64,000 nt of DNA from the NCBI GenBank assembly GCA_949296075.1, contig CASFNG010000011.1, forward strand, positions 222,189 through 286,188, read 5' to 3'. This document shows, piece by piece, positions 9,125 through 17,053 of this stretch. Position 1 is the first letter of the stretch. Every line of letters starts with the position of its first letter. Source of the DNA: an uncultured Parabacteroides sp. GTDB taxonomy: Bacteria > Bacteroidota > Bacteroidia > Bacteroidales > Tannerellaceae. The notes under the pieces are model-generated. The model worked only from the letters and a program-made list of their open reading frames with translations. It was not told where the DNA came from and searched no databases. A program made the position numbers and the translations under genes.

Positions 9125-11131
9125 TTAATAAGACACGCATACGCTCAGCCGCCAGGAACGGCCGGGCATCGGGTAATACTGGATCACGTCGTAATTCTTA
9201 TCCGCGAGATTCAGCAGCTCTCCCTGAAGGCGCACGCCCCAGTCCCCGAAACGGAACTCCCTATTCAAGGAAAGACTTTGCTCCACATACGAATCGATCC
9301 GGTTCTGCACGATATTCTGCGGCAAGGCATATCGATCCCCCACGGCGGTCATCAGATAAGAGACATTCACCCACCGGCTTTCGACCGACAGGGAAACCGT
9401 ACCGGAGTGGCGGGGTGTATAGGGGATCTGATCCTTATACGTCTTCCCCGCCGGGTCTGTCACATCCACCGCATACTGATAGGAATACGAGGAGGCGAGC
9501 CGCAGACCCATCTTCCACGGCAAAGGGAACCCCGCAGAGAGGTTAACGTCCACCCCCTTGATATTCACCTCGCCCAAGTTCATCATCCGGGCGATATACA
9601 TGGTAGGCATCACCACGATCTTATCCTCTACCGTATTATAATAGCCATCCACCGAGAGATGGAGGTCGCGCAACCAATCACCAGCCGCCCCGCTCCAAGT
9701 AAGCCCCACGTTGTATTGTGAGGTCTCCTCCGACCTCAGGTTCGTATTCCCCATGCGCAGGTAATACAGATCCGTGAACGTAGGTACCCGGAAAATGTCC
9801 TTGTAAGAGGCCCTTACCCGGAAGGTACTCTCGGGAAACGGCCGCCACGACAGGCTGACAGCCGGAGAGAGTCGCTTCCGGTCGGCTGGCTTATCACCCG
9901 TACGCACCTGATCCGTCATATACGTCCCTAAGAGGCTTCCTGTCACCGTCAGCCGGCTATCCTGATACCGGGCAGCCAAGACAGACTGCGAGGCCCAGCG
10001 CCGCGGGTTCGGCCCCTTCACGAAATTATTATCCAGACGGGTACGGGTGAGATCTGTCGTCAGCGCGACAGAGAGATACCTCAAGGGCGTATATAGCACC
10101 CCCACCGAACCGTAATATTCCTGCTGGGTATTCCGGTCCACCTGCTCGCCAGCCGCATATTTATCGCTCACGTCGCGATAACGGGTAAAGCCATAGTTAT
10201 ACTTCGCCAGCCCCCGGATCGTAAAACGGTCATCCAGTTTGTTCCTATATCCCGCCTGCACGAAGAAGTTATTGTCCCACAGCCGTTCAGAAGCCTCCTT
10301 GTTATACAGGTTCACCGATCCCGGAAGCCCCCGTTCGGAGTCGAAATAGTAAGCCTTGAGAGAGAGCTCCCCGCCACCGCCGAGGTCACCGAAAGCGTTC
10401 CCCTCCACATGATACGAACGGATGTCGCTGTTGCGCCGCTTCTCCCGGGTCACCAAGTCACCATTCACCAAGGTATAGGGATACGCCCCATCCGCCCGTG
10501 TGAAATCGCCATGCAAAGACGTGCTCCACCGCTTGCCCAAACGCTGGTCGTAATGCAGCACCGGATTGAAAAGCCCGAACGAGCCAGTCCGAACCTTCGC
10601 GTAAGCGTTGAACGATTTGTCCCGGAACGTCGGCTTGGCGGTCTGGATATTCAATGCACCTGCCGAGGCATAGACCCGCGCCGTCTGGAAAATATCATCG
10701 GATTGCCCTATCGAGAGCGATACCATCTCCACATTATCCAAGGAGAAACGGCTAATATCCACCTGTCCACTTTGCGCGTCGGAGATCGTCACCCCGTCGT
10801 AGCTCACCGCGGTATGCTTCGCCCCGAGGCTACGCACCGATACCGTCTTCAACCCGCCGATGCCCCCGTAGTCCTGCACGGTGACCCCCGAGAAGCGCTT
10901 CACCGCCTCCGACAGGTCGCGCACCCCCAAACGGTCTATCTCCCCCCGGTTCATCACCTGCAAGGGTACCCCCTCGCGGGTGACGGAACGGCGGGCTTTC
11001 TCCACTACCTCCACGCCCGACAGCTCATAATAGGCGGTCGTATCGACCCGCTGCCCCCGAGCGAGTATAGAGAAGCACAGCCATATTCCCAACAGGAACA
11101 GCGCTTTTCGCGTCCAATCTCGTATTCGCAT
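9125..11131 (-). CDS. btuB: TonB-dependent outer-membrane B12 receptor
   Basis: A 668-residue TonB-dependent receptor of the BtuB type. After a signal peptide (ending near LARGQ), a plug domain carries LSEAVKRFSGVTVQDYGGIGGLKTVSVRSLG and the barrel runs to the C-terminal aromatic strand ending CVSY. At 668 residues it is short compared with SusC proteins and lacks their N-terminal carboxypeptidase-like domain, as expected for BtuB. The cobalamin riboswitch lies directly upstream (11179-11359), with a GGAAGGA ribosome-binding site just before the ATG. Expression should fall when B12 is plentiful. It heads the btuB-btuG-btuF-like operon. Confidence 0.93.
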   Translation of the reverse strand: MRIRDWTRKALFLLGIWLCFSILARGQRVDTTAYYELSGVEVVEKARRSVTREGVPLQVMNRGEIDRLGVRDLSEAVKRFSGVTVQDYGGIGGLKTVSVRSLGAKHTAVSYDGVTISDAQSGQVDISRFSLDNVEMVSLSIGQSDDIFQTARVYASAGALNIQTAKPTFRDKSFNAYAKVRTGSFGLFNPVLHYDQRLGKRWSTSLHGDFTRADGAYPYTLVNGDLVTREKRRNSDIRSYHVEGNAFGDLGGGGELSLKAYYFDSERGLPGSVNLYNKEASERLWDNNFFVQAGYRNKLDDRFTIRGLAKYNYGFTRYRDVSDKYAAGEQVDRNTQQEYYGSVGVLYTPLRYLSVALTTDLTRTRLDNNFVKGPNPRRWASQSVLAARYQDSRLTVTGSLLGTYMTDQVRTGDKPADRKRLSPAVSLSWRPFPESTFRVRASYKDIFRVPTFTDLYYLRMGNTNLRSEETSQYNVGLTWSGAAGDWLRDLHLSVDGYYNTVEDKIVVMPTMYIARMMNLGEVNIKGVDVNLSAGFPLPWKMGLRLASSYSYQYAVDVTDPAGKTYKDQIPYTPRHSGTVSLSVESRWVNVSYLMTAVGDRYALPQNIVQNRIDSYVEQSLSLNREFRFGDWGVRLQGELLNLADKNYDVIQYYPMPGRSWRLSVCVSY

Positions 11132-11178
11132 AAATCCTTCCGATTTATCGATACCCTCACCCGAGGCACCGAATAACC

Positions 11179-11359
11179 CGATCCTGGCAGGTTTTCTGGC
11201 TCGCCCACCCTTTGTCGGCCACCTTCCCGCCCTACCGGGCAGTGGTAACGAGTTCGCCGGGGTTTCACAGGACTAACAGCTACGGGTACAGCTCCGGATT
11301 CGCACCGGATTCCCTTTTACTACCTCTTGCCCGGTCGGGCAGGAGGTACACCTGGATCG
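11179..11359 (-). promoter_or_regulatory. Cobalamin (B12) riboswitch
   Basis: On the minus strand the 5' and 3' ends pair as a closing P1 helix (GGATCG at 11354-11359 with CGATCC at 11179-11184). Inside are the conserved GGTGCGAATCCGGAGCTG core, the B12-box part CCACTGCCCGG, GGGAAGGTGGCC, and the 3' GAGCCAGAAAACCTGCC element typical of this class. It begins about where the promoter at 11364-11394 should start transcription and lies 48 bases before btuB, so it probably controls translation or termination in the leader. Confidence 0.95.
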
Positions 11360-11363
11360 ACCG

Positions 11364-11394
11364 CGAATATACGCGTATTTCTCTCGATTCGCAA
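11364..11394 (-). promoter_or_regulatory. btuB operon promoter (Bacteroidetes type)
   Basis: Minus-strand -33 element TTG (11392-11394), a 20-base spacer and -7 element TATATTCG (11364-11371). The consensus is TTTG/TAnnTTTG; here the -7 box has C in place of the third T. The predicted start falls at the 5' edge of the riboswitch. Confidence 0.7.
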
Positions 11395-11450
11395 CAAGAT
11401 CGGATCGAATCCCCCAAGGAGTCTAAAATATCCCAAGTTTTTTAATAAAT

Positions 11451-11495
11451 AAAAAAGGCTATCCAACCATAAATGACTTGGTAGATAGCCTTTTT
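11451..11495. terminator. Terminator after the protease gene
   Basis: The run AAAAAAGGCTATC (11451-11463) pairs with GATAGCCTTTTT (11484-11495). On the minus strand the stem ends in T6, so it can terminate the protease transcript that stops at 11522. Symmetry also allows plus-strand use, but no plus-strand gene precedes it. Confidence 0.75.
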
Positions 11496-11521
11496 CATTA
11501 TTCCAATGCCAGCCGATAAGC

Positions 11522-13059
11522 TTACTTAATTATCAGCTGCTTGCTCAGTTTCCGTCCGTTCACGAACACCAGCACGAAATATCTCCCGACTGGAAGGTCG
11601 GCTACGGATATATCTACCTTCGGTTGATTGAAAGTGTAGCTCTTGAGCAAGGCTGCCGGAGACCAGATCTGCACCTTGTAGCTCCCGTTATTGGCTTGGC
11701 CTTTCAACCGTGGGTTAGCGGGGTTCAATCCATCCATAGACAACGTGACGACGTTCGTCGCGGGGTTCGGGGATAACGTCAGGCTATATGGAGAGGAGCA
11801 ATCGAGAGCCTCCACTTCCCCGGCTTGCACCCAGTTCCCCGCCTGACATCCCATCGAGCGAACCTCGAACGCATACCAGCCCGGGGATACCGCATAGGAA
11901 AGGTTGTTCTCGCCTCTGTGCGCTGAGAACGTACGAACCACATTCAAGCTCGGATAACTGAGGAGACGCACCTCATAGCTGTTGATATTGTAAGACGACT
12001 CAATCGTGAACGTGTTCGCCGATCGGTTCGAACACCAATAATTCCCGCCATCGAAGGTATTGTTGGCAATGACCACGCAACTCGTGTAACCTCCGCTAAT
12101 CAACTTTTTCTGCACGGTCCGCGTATAGCTCCCGCTCGTGATGGTAGCCGTCAACACGCCTTCCCCGGTTCCGGTAGAGGTAACCGTACAGGAAGTGTTG
12201 CTCTGCGAGGTGATCCGGATCGGGCCGGTACATGACCACGAGATCGACGCATTCGGATAATTGAGCGAATAGGTTTGCGAGTCGCAGACCTGATCCGAGA
12301 TTCCATCGATGGATAACGGGATATAGGGAAGAAGGAAATCTGAAATGGATAAGATTTTCACATAAGTATTATAATAATCATCCCCTTCACCAAATCCTTC
12401 CGAAACAATACCTATTAATACGTTTTGAGAAACAGATGAATCCCATATAGTTAAAGGTCCACCACTATCACCTTTGGATGCACCTTTACCCGCACCAGTT
12501 GTTACTACCTCTTGAGGTTCCGTACTTGCAGTAGGAGAAATAATTGAGACATTGACTTTTCTCAGCCTAGTCATCTCATGCTCATCTGGCCAATCAACAT
12601 CACCAGGTTGTTTTGTACTTCCATAACCTGTTACTGTAACCTGATTTCCAACATTATAGAAAGATTGATTATAAATAATTGTAGCAGGCTTTACACTGGA
12701 ACTGTTATACGAAGCCAAACTTCGAGAAAGCTTTATTAAAGCTACATCATATTGAGGATGTAGAATTATTTCTTGCACTTCATACAAATTAGATGAAGTC
12801 ACTTCCGATAACTCTGTAACACCAACAGCTATCTGTGTTGGATTCAAATGTGACATTTCAACAACATGCTTTGCCGTAATAATAAGGTCTGGACCCAGAA
12901 TAACCCCTCCTCCTTGCCACTTATTCGAGATTTTAATGGCCGCTTGCCACGGAGCTTCCGTTATATTAAATCTGACCCTCCCACTATTTTAGGCTGGGCA
13001 ATTACCTTTATCTGTAACACAGATAAACACAAAACGAGTAATAACGCAATTTTTCTCAT
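11522..13059 (-). pseudogene. Trypsin-fold serine protease with type IX secretion tail, frameshifted
   Basis: The minus-strand ATG at 13059 begins a signal peptide (MRKIALLLVLCLSVLQIKVI), AQPK and the chymotrypsin-family mature N-terminus IVGGSD, then reaches a TAA after 32 codons. The other frame continues at once with NITEAPWQAAIKISNKWQGG and the rest of the protease, so one base is missing at 12968-12970 (AAA on the plus strand). Restored, it has 512 residues: His65 (ITAKH), Asp105 (YDVALIKL), Ser199 (GDSGGPL), a PKD/Ig-like middle and a C-terminal sorting domain (SPNPATNVVTLSM to the end, about 425-512). The position equivalent to trypsin Asp189 reads Gly, so Lys/Arg specificity is not expected. 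The 12.33-13.06 kb part is AT-rich, unlike the tail. A sequencing error is possible. Confidence 0.85.
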
Positions 13060-13094
13060 AGAAATTTGTGTTTTTTGTTGATTTATAATGTTAA

Positions 13095-13487
13095 TTAATT
13101 CAATTCTTCGATCTCAGGACTTCCTAATCGAATACATCTCACGCTGGAATCAGGAATACATAATGGATGCCTCATAGTCTCACTCATAACATCTATCTCC
13201 AATCGCAAGGCCTTCCCATATTGTCCTTTAAATTGCGAAAGAAAATCGTTGTGCGCATAAACCAATGAATCATTCAATTCGAAACCTTCATGTCCACGAA
13301 GAATAAGGAATATTCCTTCATCTTCGCATCCGGGATCAGCCACTGTGGCTGTTACCTCTATGGGGAATACTAAATATCCCTCATAGGGAATATGTTCAGA
13401 ATCTTTCCATAAACCGCTTAAATCGTCCTTGCAAGCCCCAAACATGATAAGAAACCCTGATATGAGTAAAAACAATAGATTTTTCAT
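13095..13487 (-). CDS. Small lipoprotein upstream of the protease, possible protease inhibitor
   Basis: A 130-residue protein with a lipoprotein signal (SGFLIMFGAC) followed by KDD, an acidic motif seen in surface-exposed Bacteroidetes lipoproteins. No family is recognised; the mature part of about 110 residues looks like a small beta protein (YLVFPIEVTATVADPG, IFLILRG, ALRLEIDV) with several cysteines (CEDE, LCIP, VRCIR). It lies 35 bases before the protease gene on the same strand and shares its low GC content (24 of 60 bases at 13201-13260), so the two were probably acquired and expressed together. In T. forsythia, lipoprotein inhibitors called potempins are encoded beside the secreted KLIKK proteases; size and position fit that pattern, but inhibition is inference. 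Confidence 0.7.
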   Translation of the reverse strand: MKNLLFLLISGFLIMFGACKDDLSGLWKDSEHIPYEGYLVFPIEVTATVADPGCEDEGIFLILRGHEGFELNDSLVYAHNDFLSQFKGQYGKALRLEIDVMSETMRHPLCIPDSSVRCIRLGSPEIEELN

Positions 13488-13527
13488 GATCCATTCCTCC
13501 CTTTTAAGGTTAATTCATAAGATTCGA

Positions 13528-13559
13528 CTAAATTAGCTACTTAACCCATGTTTTCCAAA
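13528..13559 (-). promoter_or_regulatory. Promoter of the lipoprotein-protease pair
   Basis: Minus-strand TTTG (13556-13559), a 20-base spacer and TAATTTAG (13528-13535), one base off the TAnnTTTG consensus. A strong GGGAGGA ribosome-binding site precedes the lipoprotein ATG. Confidence 0.5.
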
Positions 13560-13758
13560 TTTGAACGCGCAATTTGTCAGAAAGTATGGCGCAAACTCGA
13601 TCAGTGAAGCACAAGCCTTCCGACCTCGCCCTTACCCAACACGCCGATATTCCACAAATATCCATAAATATGCCGTATATGACCGGATTTCCCACTTGCG
13701 TATCTCTAAGAATTTCCCGAATATCGCGTGCGTAACATCTTAAAATGACAAAAGTGAT

Positions 13759-14553
13759 ATGAGCAGTGGCAAATGGATAGGCGGCGTGCTGGGGTTCATC
13801 GTGGGCGGGCCGCTTGGCGCCGTGGCGGGCTTCGCGCTGGGAGCCCTTTTCGACGGTAGTTCCTCGTTGATAGATACCGCCTATGGATCGGCGGGAACAG
13901 GTAATCCCTATCAAGGGCAATCCCCTTACGAGGGTACCCGTAACAGTTTTCTTTTCTCCATGTTGGTGATGGCATCCTACATCATCCGAGCCGACGGGAA
14001 AATCATGCATAGCGAGATGGAGTACGTGCGCGGGTTCCTCCGCCGCAATTTCGGCGAGGCGGCGGTGAGCCAGGGTGAGGAGATCCTGCTCCGCCTTTTC
14101 GAGGAGGCGAAGCGCAGGGAGCAGGCCGACCCGGCAGGTTACAAGCTATACATCCGCTCGTGCGGAAACCAGATCGCCCAGAACTTAGGCTATGGGGAGC
14201 GGCTTCAGTTGCTCGCCTTCCTCGCCGAGATCGCCAAGAGCGACAAATTTGTCTGCCAGGCTGAGATCGACGCGCTGAAAGAGGTCGCGGTATCGATGGG
14301 GCTCTCGGAGAGGGAGATCGAGTCGATGCTGAACTTAGGCGGCAACTCGTTAGAGGATGCCTACAAGGTGCTGGAGATCGAGCCGACAGCCTCCGACGAT
14401 GAGGTAAGGGCAGCCTATCGCCGCATGGCGATCAAGCATCACCCCGACAAGGTGGCCAACTTGGGCGAGGACATCCGCAAGGCGGCTACCGAGAAACTCC
14501 AGAAGATCAACGAGGCAAAAGAGCGCATCTATAAGGAGCGAGGGATGAAATAG
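13759..14553 (+). CDS. TerB-DnaJ domain co-chaperone (DjlA-like)
   Basis: A protein of 264 residues. The N-terminus is a glycine-rich hydrophobic hairpin (WIGGVLGFIVGGPLGAVAGF, residues 6-25) that could insert in a membrane. A TerB-like helical domain follows (about 60-190; ADGKIMHSEMEYVRGFL and KSDKFVCQAEIDAL are its acidic repeats). A C-terminal J-domain (about 198-264) carries the HPD motif in KHHPDKV, which stimulates DnaK ATPase. This order matches DjlA of proteobacteria. It is a single gene with its own terminator and likely recruits DnaK to the membrane; clients are unknown. Confidence 0.88.
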   Translation: MSSGKWIGGVLGFIVGGPLGAVAGFALGALFDGSSSLIDTAYGSAGTGNPYQGQSPYEGTRNSFLFSMLVMASYIIRADGKIMHSEMEYVRGFLRRNFGEAAVSQGEEILLRLFEEAKRREQADPAGYKLYIRSCGNQIAQNLGYGERLQLLAFLAEIAKSDKFVCQAEIDALKEVAVSMGLSEREIESMLNLGGNSLEDAYKVLEIEPTASDDEVRAAYRRMAIKHHPDKVANLGEDIRKAATEKLQKINEAKERIYKERGMK

Positions 14554-14586
14554 GAGAACTCTACCCCCTTCTCCACGACAATCTTT

Positions 14587-14622
14587 CCGGTAAGGGCATA
14601 TCTGCCTTTACCGGATTTTTTT
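14587..14622 (+). terminator. Terminator after the TerB-DnaJ gene
   Basis: A 10-bp stem with one G-T pair (CCGGTAAGGG at 14587-14596 with CCTTTACCGG at 14605-14614) is followed by a T-rich run (ATTTTTTT). Confidence 0.85.
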
Positions 14623-14756
14623 CGCCCGTATGTCATGGCCTCGCGTCACCATCCCGGCCCTTTTCCAAAAGCCTGATGGGATTTTTCTCAAGGCACGAGG
14701 AGGTTTCCATAAAAAGGCGGGGAAGTCTCCCCCGCGGATCGACCGGGATTTTTTTA

Positions 14757-14764
14757 TACCTTCG
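14757..14764 (+). promoter_or_regulatory. -7 element before the thrE-like gene
   Basis: TACCTTCG fits the TAnnTTYG pattern seen at other promoters here, about 80 bases before the start codon. No clear -33 TTG is seen at the usual spacing. Confidence 0.35.
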
Positions 14765-14842
14765 CGCCCGATTTGAAATCAGTACTCCCCCAAGCGAGGA
14801 AATAGGAGTAACAGAATAGTTCTCAATTAGCAAGGAAGATTT

Positions 14843-16180
14843 ATGATGACAGACAAGGACGTGTTGCTGCTACGGCGCAAACTGGATCTTTTGCTCCGTA
14901 CCGGGAAATTATTGATGGAGAGCGCCGCGGATACGAACCGGATCGACCGGAACATGAAGCGGGTGGCGGCGTTCATGGGGATCCCCGAGGAGAAATTGCA
15001 CATCGACATCCGCTGGAGCATGATCATGGTGAACGTGAGCGACGAGCGCAACTCGTTCTCGAAATTCCAGAAGTGCGAGCGGCATGGGATCAACATGACG
15101 ACCCTCTCCCAGATCAGCCATCTCTCGTGGCGCGCCATCGAGCAGGATTACTCGCTCGACCAATATGAGGAGGAGCTGGAACGGATCGCGAGCCAGCCCC
15201 GCAACTACCGTCCTTACTTAGTGGCTGTCTGCGCCGGATTCGCCTGCGGGGGCTTCTGCAAGCTCTTCGGGGGCGACTGGATGGCCTTCTTGCTCGCCTC
15301 GATCTGCGCCTTTGTAGGGTTCCGGGTACGGGCCCGCTGCTTAGAGGCCGAGCTCAACACCTACATGAGTATCGCCGTGGCGGCGTTCGTCTCTACCTGC
15401 CTGGCCTACGCCGCCTCCTTCTCCGGCCTATCTGAGACGCCCTACCACCCGCTGCTCGCCTGCGCGCTCTTTATCGTGCCGGGCGTACCCCTTATCAATT
15501 TCGTGGACGATATGCTCGACAATTTCCTGTTAGTGGGGATCACCCGTGCCGCCAACACGGCGATGATGGTGGCGGCGATGACCTTCGGGATCGCCTTTGC
15601 CATGCGGATCCTTGAGATGAACGACGTGGAGATCGACCACAAGTTCAGCGAGCTGAGCATGGTGCCTCACGATCCTTATTACATCTACGCGATAGCCGCG
15701 GCGATCTCCGCGATGGGCTTCTCCATGATATTCAACATCCAGCGCCGCCTGCTATGGGTCGTCGCGGTAGGCGGCATCATCGCGGTGTGTACCCGCAACT
15801 TCGTAAACTTCGAGTTAGGCTTCGGCCCCGTGATCGGCTCGTTCATGGGGAGCTTCGTGGTCAGCCTGATCGCCGTGAAAGCCGTCCATTGGTTCCACGT
15901 GCCCAACCACGTGCTGACCATCCCTTCCGTCATCCCTATGATACCGGGCGTGCTGATGTACCGGTCTCTCTTAGGATTCATCAACCTGCATGGCGTGATC
16001 GGCGAGGTGACCAACGCGTTTTTCAACGGGACTAACTCGGCGTTGATCATCCTGTGCATCTCGCTTGGCGTGGCTGTCCCTAACATCTTCGCCCGGCGCT
16101 ATATAGCGAAAGACCGCAAGCGCCTCCTGCAAGAGGAGCTGGAGAAACGGCGCCTGAGAGGGAAATTCATCGAATGGTGA
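14843..16180 (+). CDS. Threonine/serine exporter family protein (ThrE)
   Basis: A 445-residue inner-membrane protein with the two-part ThrE fold. The cytoplasmic N-terminal half (about 1-120) has the family pattern GKLLMESAADTNRIDRNMKR and the IDIRWSMIMVNV strand. About ten hydrophobic helices follow, including LLACALFIVPGVPLINFVDDML and the second-half equivalent VLTIPSVIPMIPGVLMYRSL. Known members export threonine and serine by proton antiport. Either of two adjacent ATGs (14843, 14846) could be the start. The gene appears to be single; the flavodoxin gene follows after 118 bases and has its own promoter signals. The exact substrate cannot be read from sequence. Confidence 0.88.
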   Translation: MMTDKDVLLLRRKLDLLLRTGKLLMESAADTNRIDRNMKRVAAFMGIPEEKLHIDIRWSMIMVNVSDERNSFSKFQKCERHGINMTTLSQISHLSWRAIEQDYSLDQYEEELERIASQPRNYRPYLVAVCAGFACGGFCKLFGGDWMAFLLASICAFVGFRVRARCLEAELNTYMSIAVAAFVSTCLAYAASFSGLSETPYHPLLACALFIVPGVPLINFVDDMLDNFLLVGITRAANTAMMVAAMTFGIAFAMRILEMNDVEIDHKFSELSMVPHDPYYIYAIAAAISAMGFSMIFNIQRRLLWVVAVGGIIAVCTRNFVNFELGFGPVIGSFMGSFVVSLIAVKAVHWFHVPNHVLTIPSVIPMIPGVLMYRSLLGFINLHGVIGEVTNAFFNGTNSALIILCISLGVAVPNIFARRYIAKDRKRLLQEELEKRRLRGKFIEW

Positions 16181-16219
16181 GCCGCACTGCCTATTTATAG
16201 GGATACATAAACGGGCAAA

Positions 16220-16237
16220 ATACATATTTGTAGGTAT
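16220..16237. promoter_or_regulatory. Palindromic operator candidate at the flavodoxin promoter
   Basis: ATACATA-TTTG-TAGGTAT is a 7-bp inverted repeat with one mismatch and a 4-base centre. It abuts the -33 TTG of the flavodoxin promoter, about 45 bases before the predicted transcription start. A perfect version is found upstream of eno (19533-19550). Confidence 0.45.
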
Positions 16238-16267
16238 TGCCCGGGCTGGCAAGTTATCGGATCTTTG
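16237..16267 (+). promoter_or_regulatory. Flavodoxin promoter
   Basis: TTG (16237-16239), a 20-base spacer and GATCTTTG (16260-16267), one base off TAnnTTTG. It lies 31 bases before the start codon. Confidence 0.5.
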
Positions 16268-16298
16268 CCCGTACCTGAAACATTAAAAACGAGTGAAG

Positions 16299-16808
16299 AT
16301 GAAGACGATTGGCATATTCTACGGATCCTCTACCGGGACGACCGAGGGGATAGCGAGACGTATCGCGGAAAGATTAGGTATCAACGACAAGGATATACAC
16401 GACGTGGCCGGCGCGAGCCCCGCGGATCTGGCCCCCTACGAGGTATTGCTGCTCGGCAGCTCTACCTGGGGAGCGGGCGACCTGCAAGACGATTGGGAGG
16501 ATTTCCTCGGCAAGATCAAGGGGGCAGACCTGGGCGGCAAGCTCGTCGGGCTGTTCGGATGCGGTGATTCGGCCTCCTTCAGCGATACCTTCTGCGACGC
16601 GCTCGGGACGATCCGCGACGGGCTGAGAGGGACTGGCTGCGCCTTTATCGGGGCGACCGCGGCGGACGGTTACTCTTTCGACAGCTCCACCGCCGTAGAG
16701 GACGGCAAATTCATCGGCCTCGCCTTGGACGAGATGAACGAGGACGACCAGACCGACGGACGTATCGACCGATGGATCGACACCCTTCGGCGAGAGGGCA
16801 TCGAGTGA
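16299..16808 (+). CDS. fldA: Long-chain flavodoxin
   Basis: A soluble FMN electron carrier of 169 residues. The FMN phosphate loop GSSTGTTEGIA is at residues 9-19, the first FMN-stacking loop is SSTWGAGDLQDDW, and GLFGCGDSASFSDTFCDAL gives the second loop and the long-chain insertion. It may serve pyruvate:ferredoxin oxidoreductase and related systems in place of ferredoxin when iron is scarce; this is known for the family and not shown here. The ATG at 16299 is chosen over a GTG at 16293 because it matches the usual MKxIGIFYGSSTG start. A palindrome shared with the eno promoter overlaps its promoter region, which suggests regulated expression. Confidence 0.95.
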   Translation: MKTIGIFYGSSTGTTEGIARRIAERLGINDKDIHDVAGASPADLAPYEVLLLGSSTWGAGDLQDDWEDFLGKIKGADLGGKLVGLFGCGDSASFSDTFCDALGTIRDGLRGTGCAFIGATAADGYSFDSSTAVEDGKFIGLALDEMNEDDQTDGRIDRWIDTLRREGIE

Positions 16809-16852
16809 CCCGATTCTCCGGACTTTTTTATTATCATAGCGTTCATGTAGCC

Positions 16853-16870
16853 AACTAAATTGGTTTAGTT
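16853..16870. repeat. AT-rich inverted repeat after the flavodoxin gene
   Basis: AACTAAA-TTGG-TTTAGTT is a perfect 7-bp dyad, followed by CTTTT. It could be a weak terminator for the flavodoxin gene or a protein-binding site. Confidence 0.45.
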
Positions 16871-16874
16871 CTTT

Positions 16875-16915
16875 TCGAGGGAGGGGCAGGCCTTACAGGT
16901 CGGCCTCTCCCTCTC
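16875..16915 (+). terminator. Terminator candidate after the flavodoxin gene
   Basis: A G-rich arm (CGAGGGAGGGG and AGGCC) faces a C-rich arm (GGCC and TCTCCCTCTCG) around a loop near TTACAGGTC, with small mismatches. There is no strong T-run directly after it, so support is moderate. Confidence 0.45.
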
Positions 16916-16920
16916 GCTTT

Positions 16921-16990
16921 CGGGAAGTTTCCCTTTTTTCTTTTAAATCTTTTTTGAATAACCCGGCGCTCTTTTTTAAGAAACTTCCCG
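16921..16990. repeat. Spaced inverted repeat before the sugar isomerase-like gene
   Basis: CGGGAAGTTTC (16921-16931) and its perfect complement GAAACTTCCCG (16980-16990) are 48 bases apart. The left copy also starts a short dyad of its own (GGGAAGTTTCCC). The right copy is about 23 bases before the -7 candidate at 17013. The pair could be regulator half-sites or a large hairpin. Confidence 0.45.
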
Positions 16991-17012
16991 ATCAATCTAT
17001 CAAAAGGTCGCG

Positions 17013-17020
17013 TATATTCG
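17013..17020 (+). promoter_or_regulatory. -7 element before the sugar isomerase-like gene
   Basis: TATATTCG, identical to the btuB -7 box, lies 33 bases before the start codon. No -33 TTG is seen at 19-21 bases. Confidence 0.4.
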
Positions 17021-17053
17021 CGTGAAGCTTCATTTTTAAATTAATCTATCACC

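Noticed and set aside
13561-13743. 60-codon plus-strand frame before the TerB-DnaJ gene
   Set aside because: No ribosome-binding site or family match, and it overlaps the likely promoter of the lipoprotein-protease pair.
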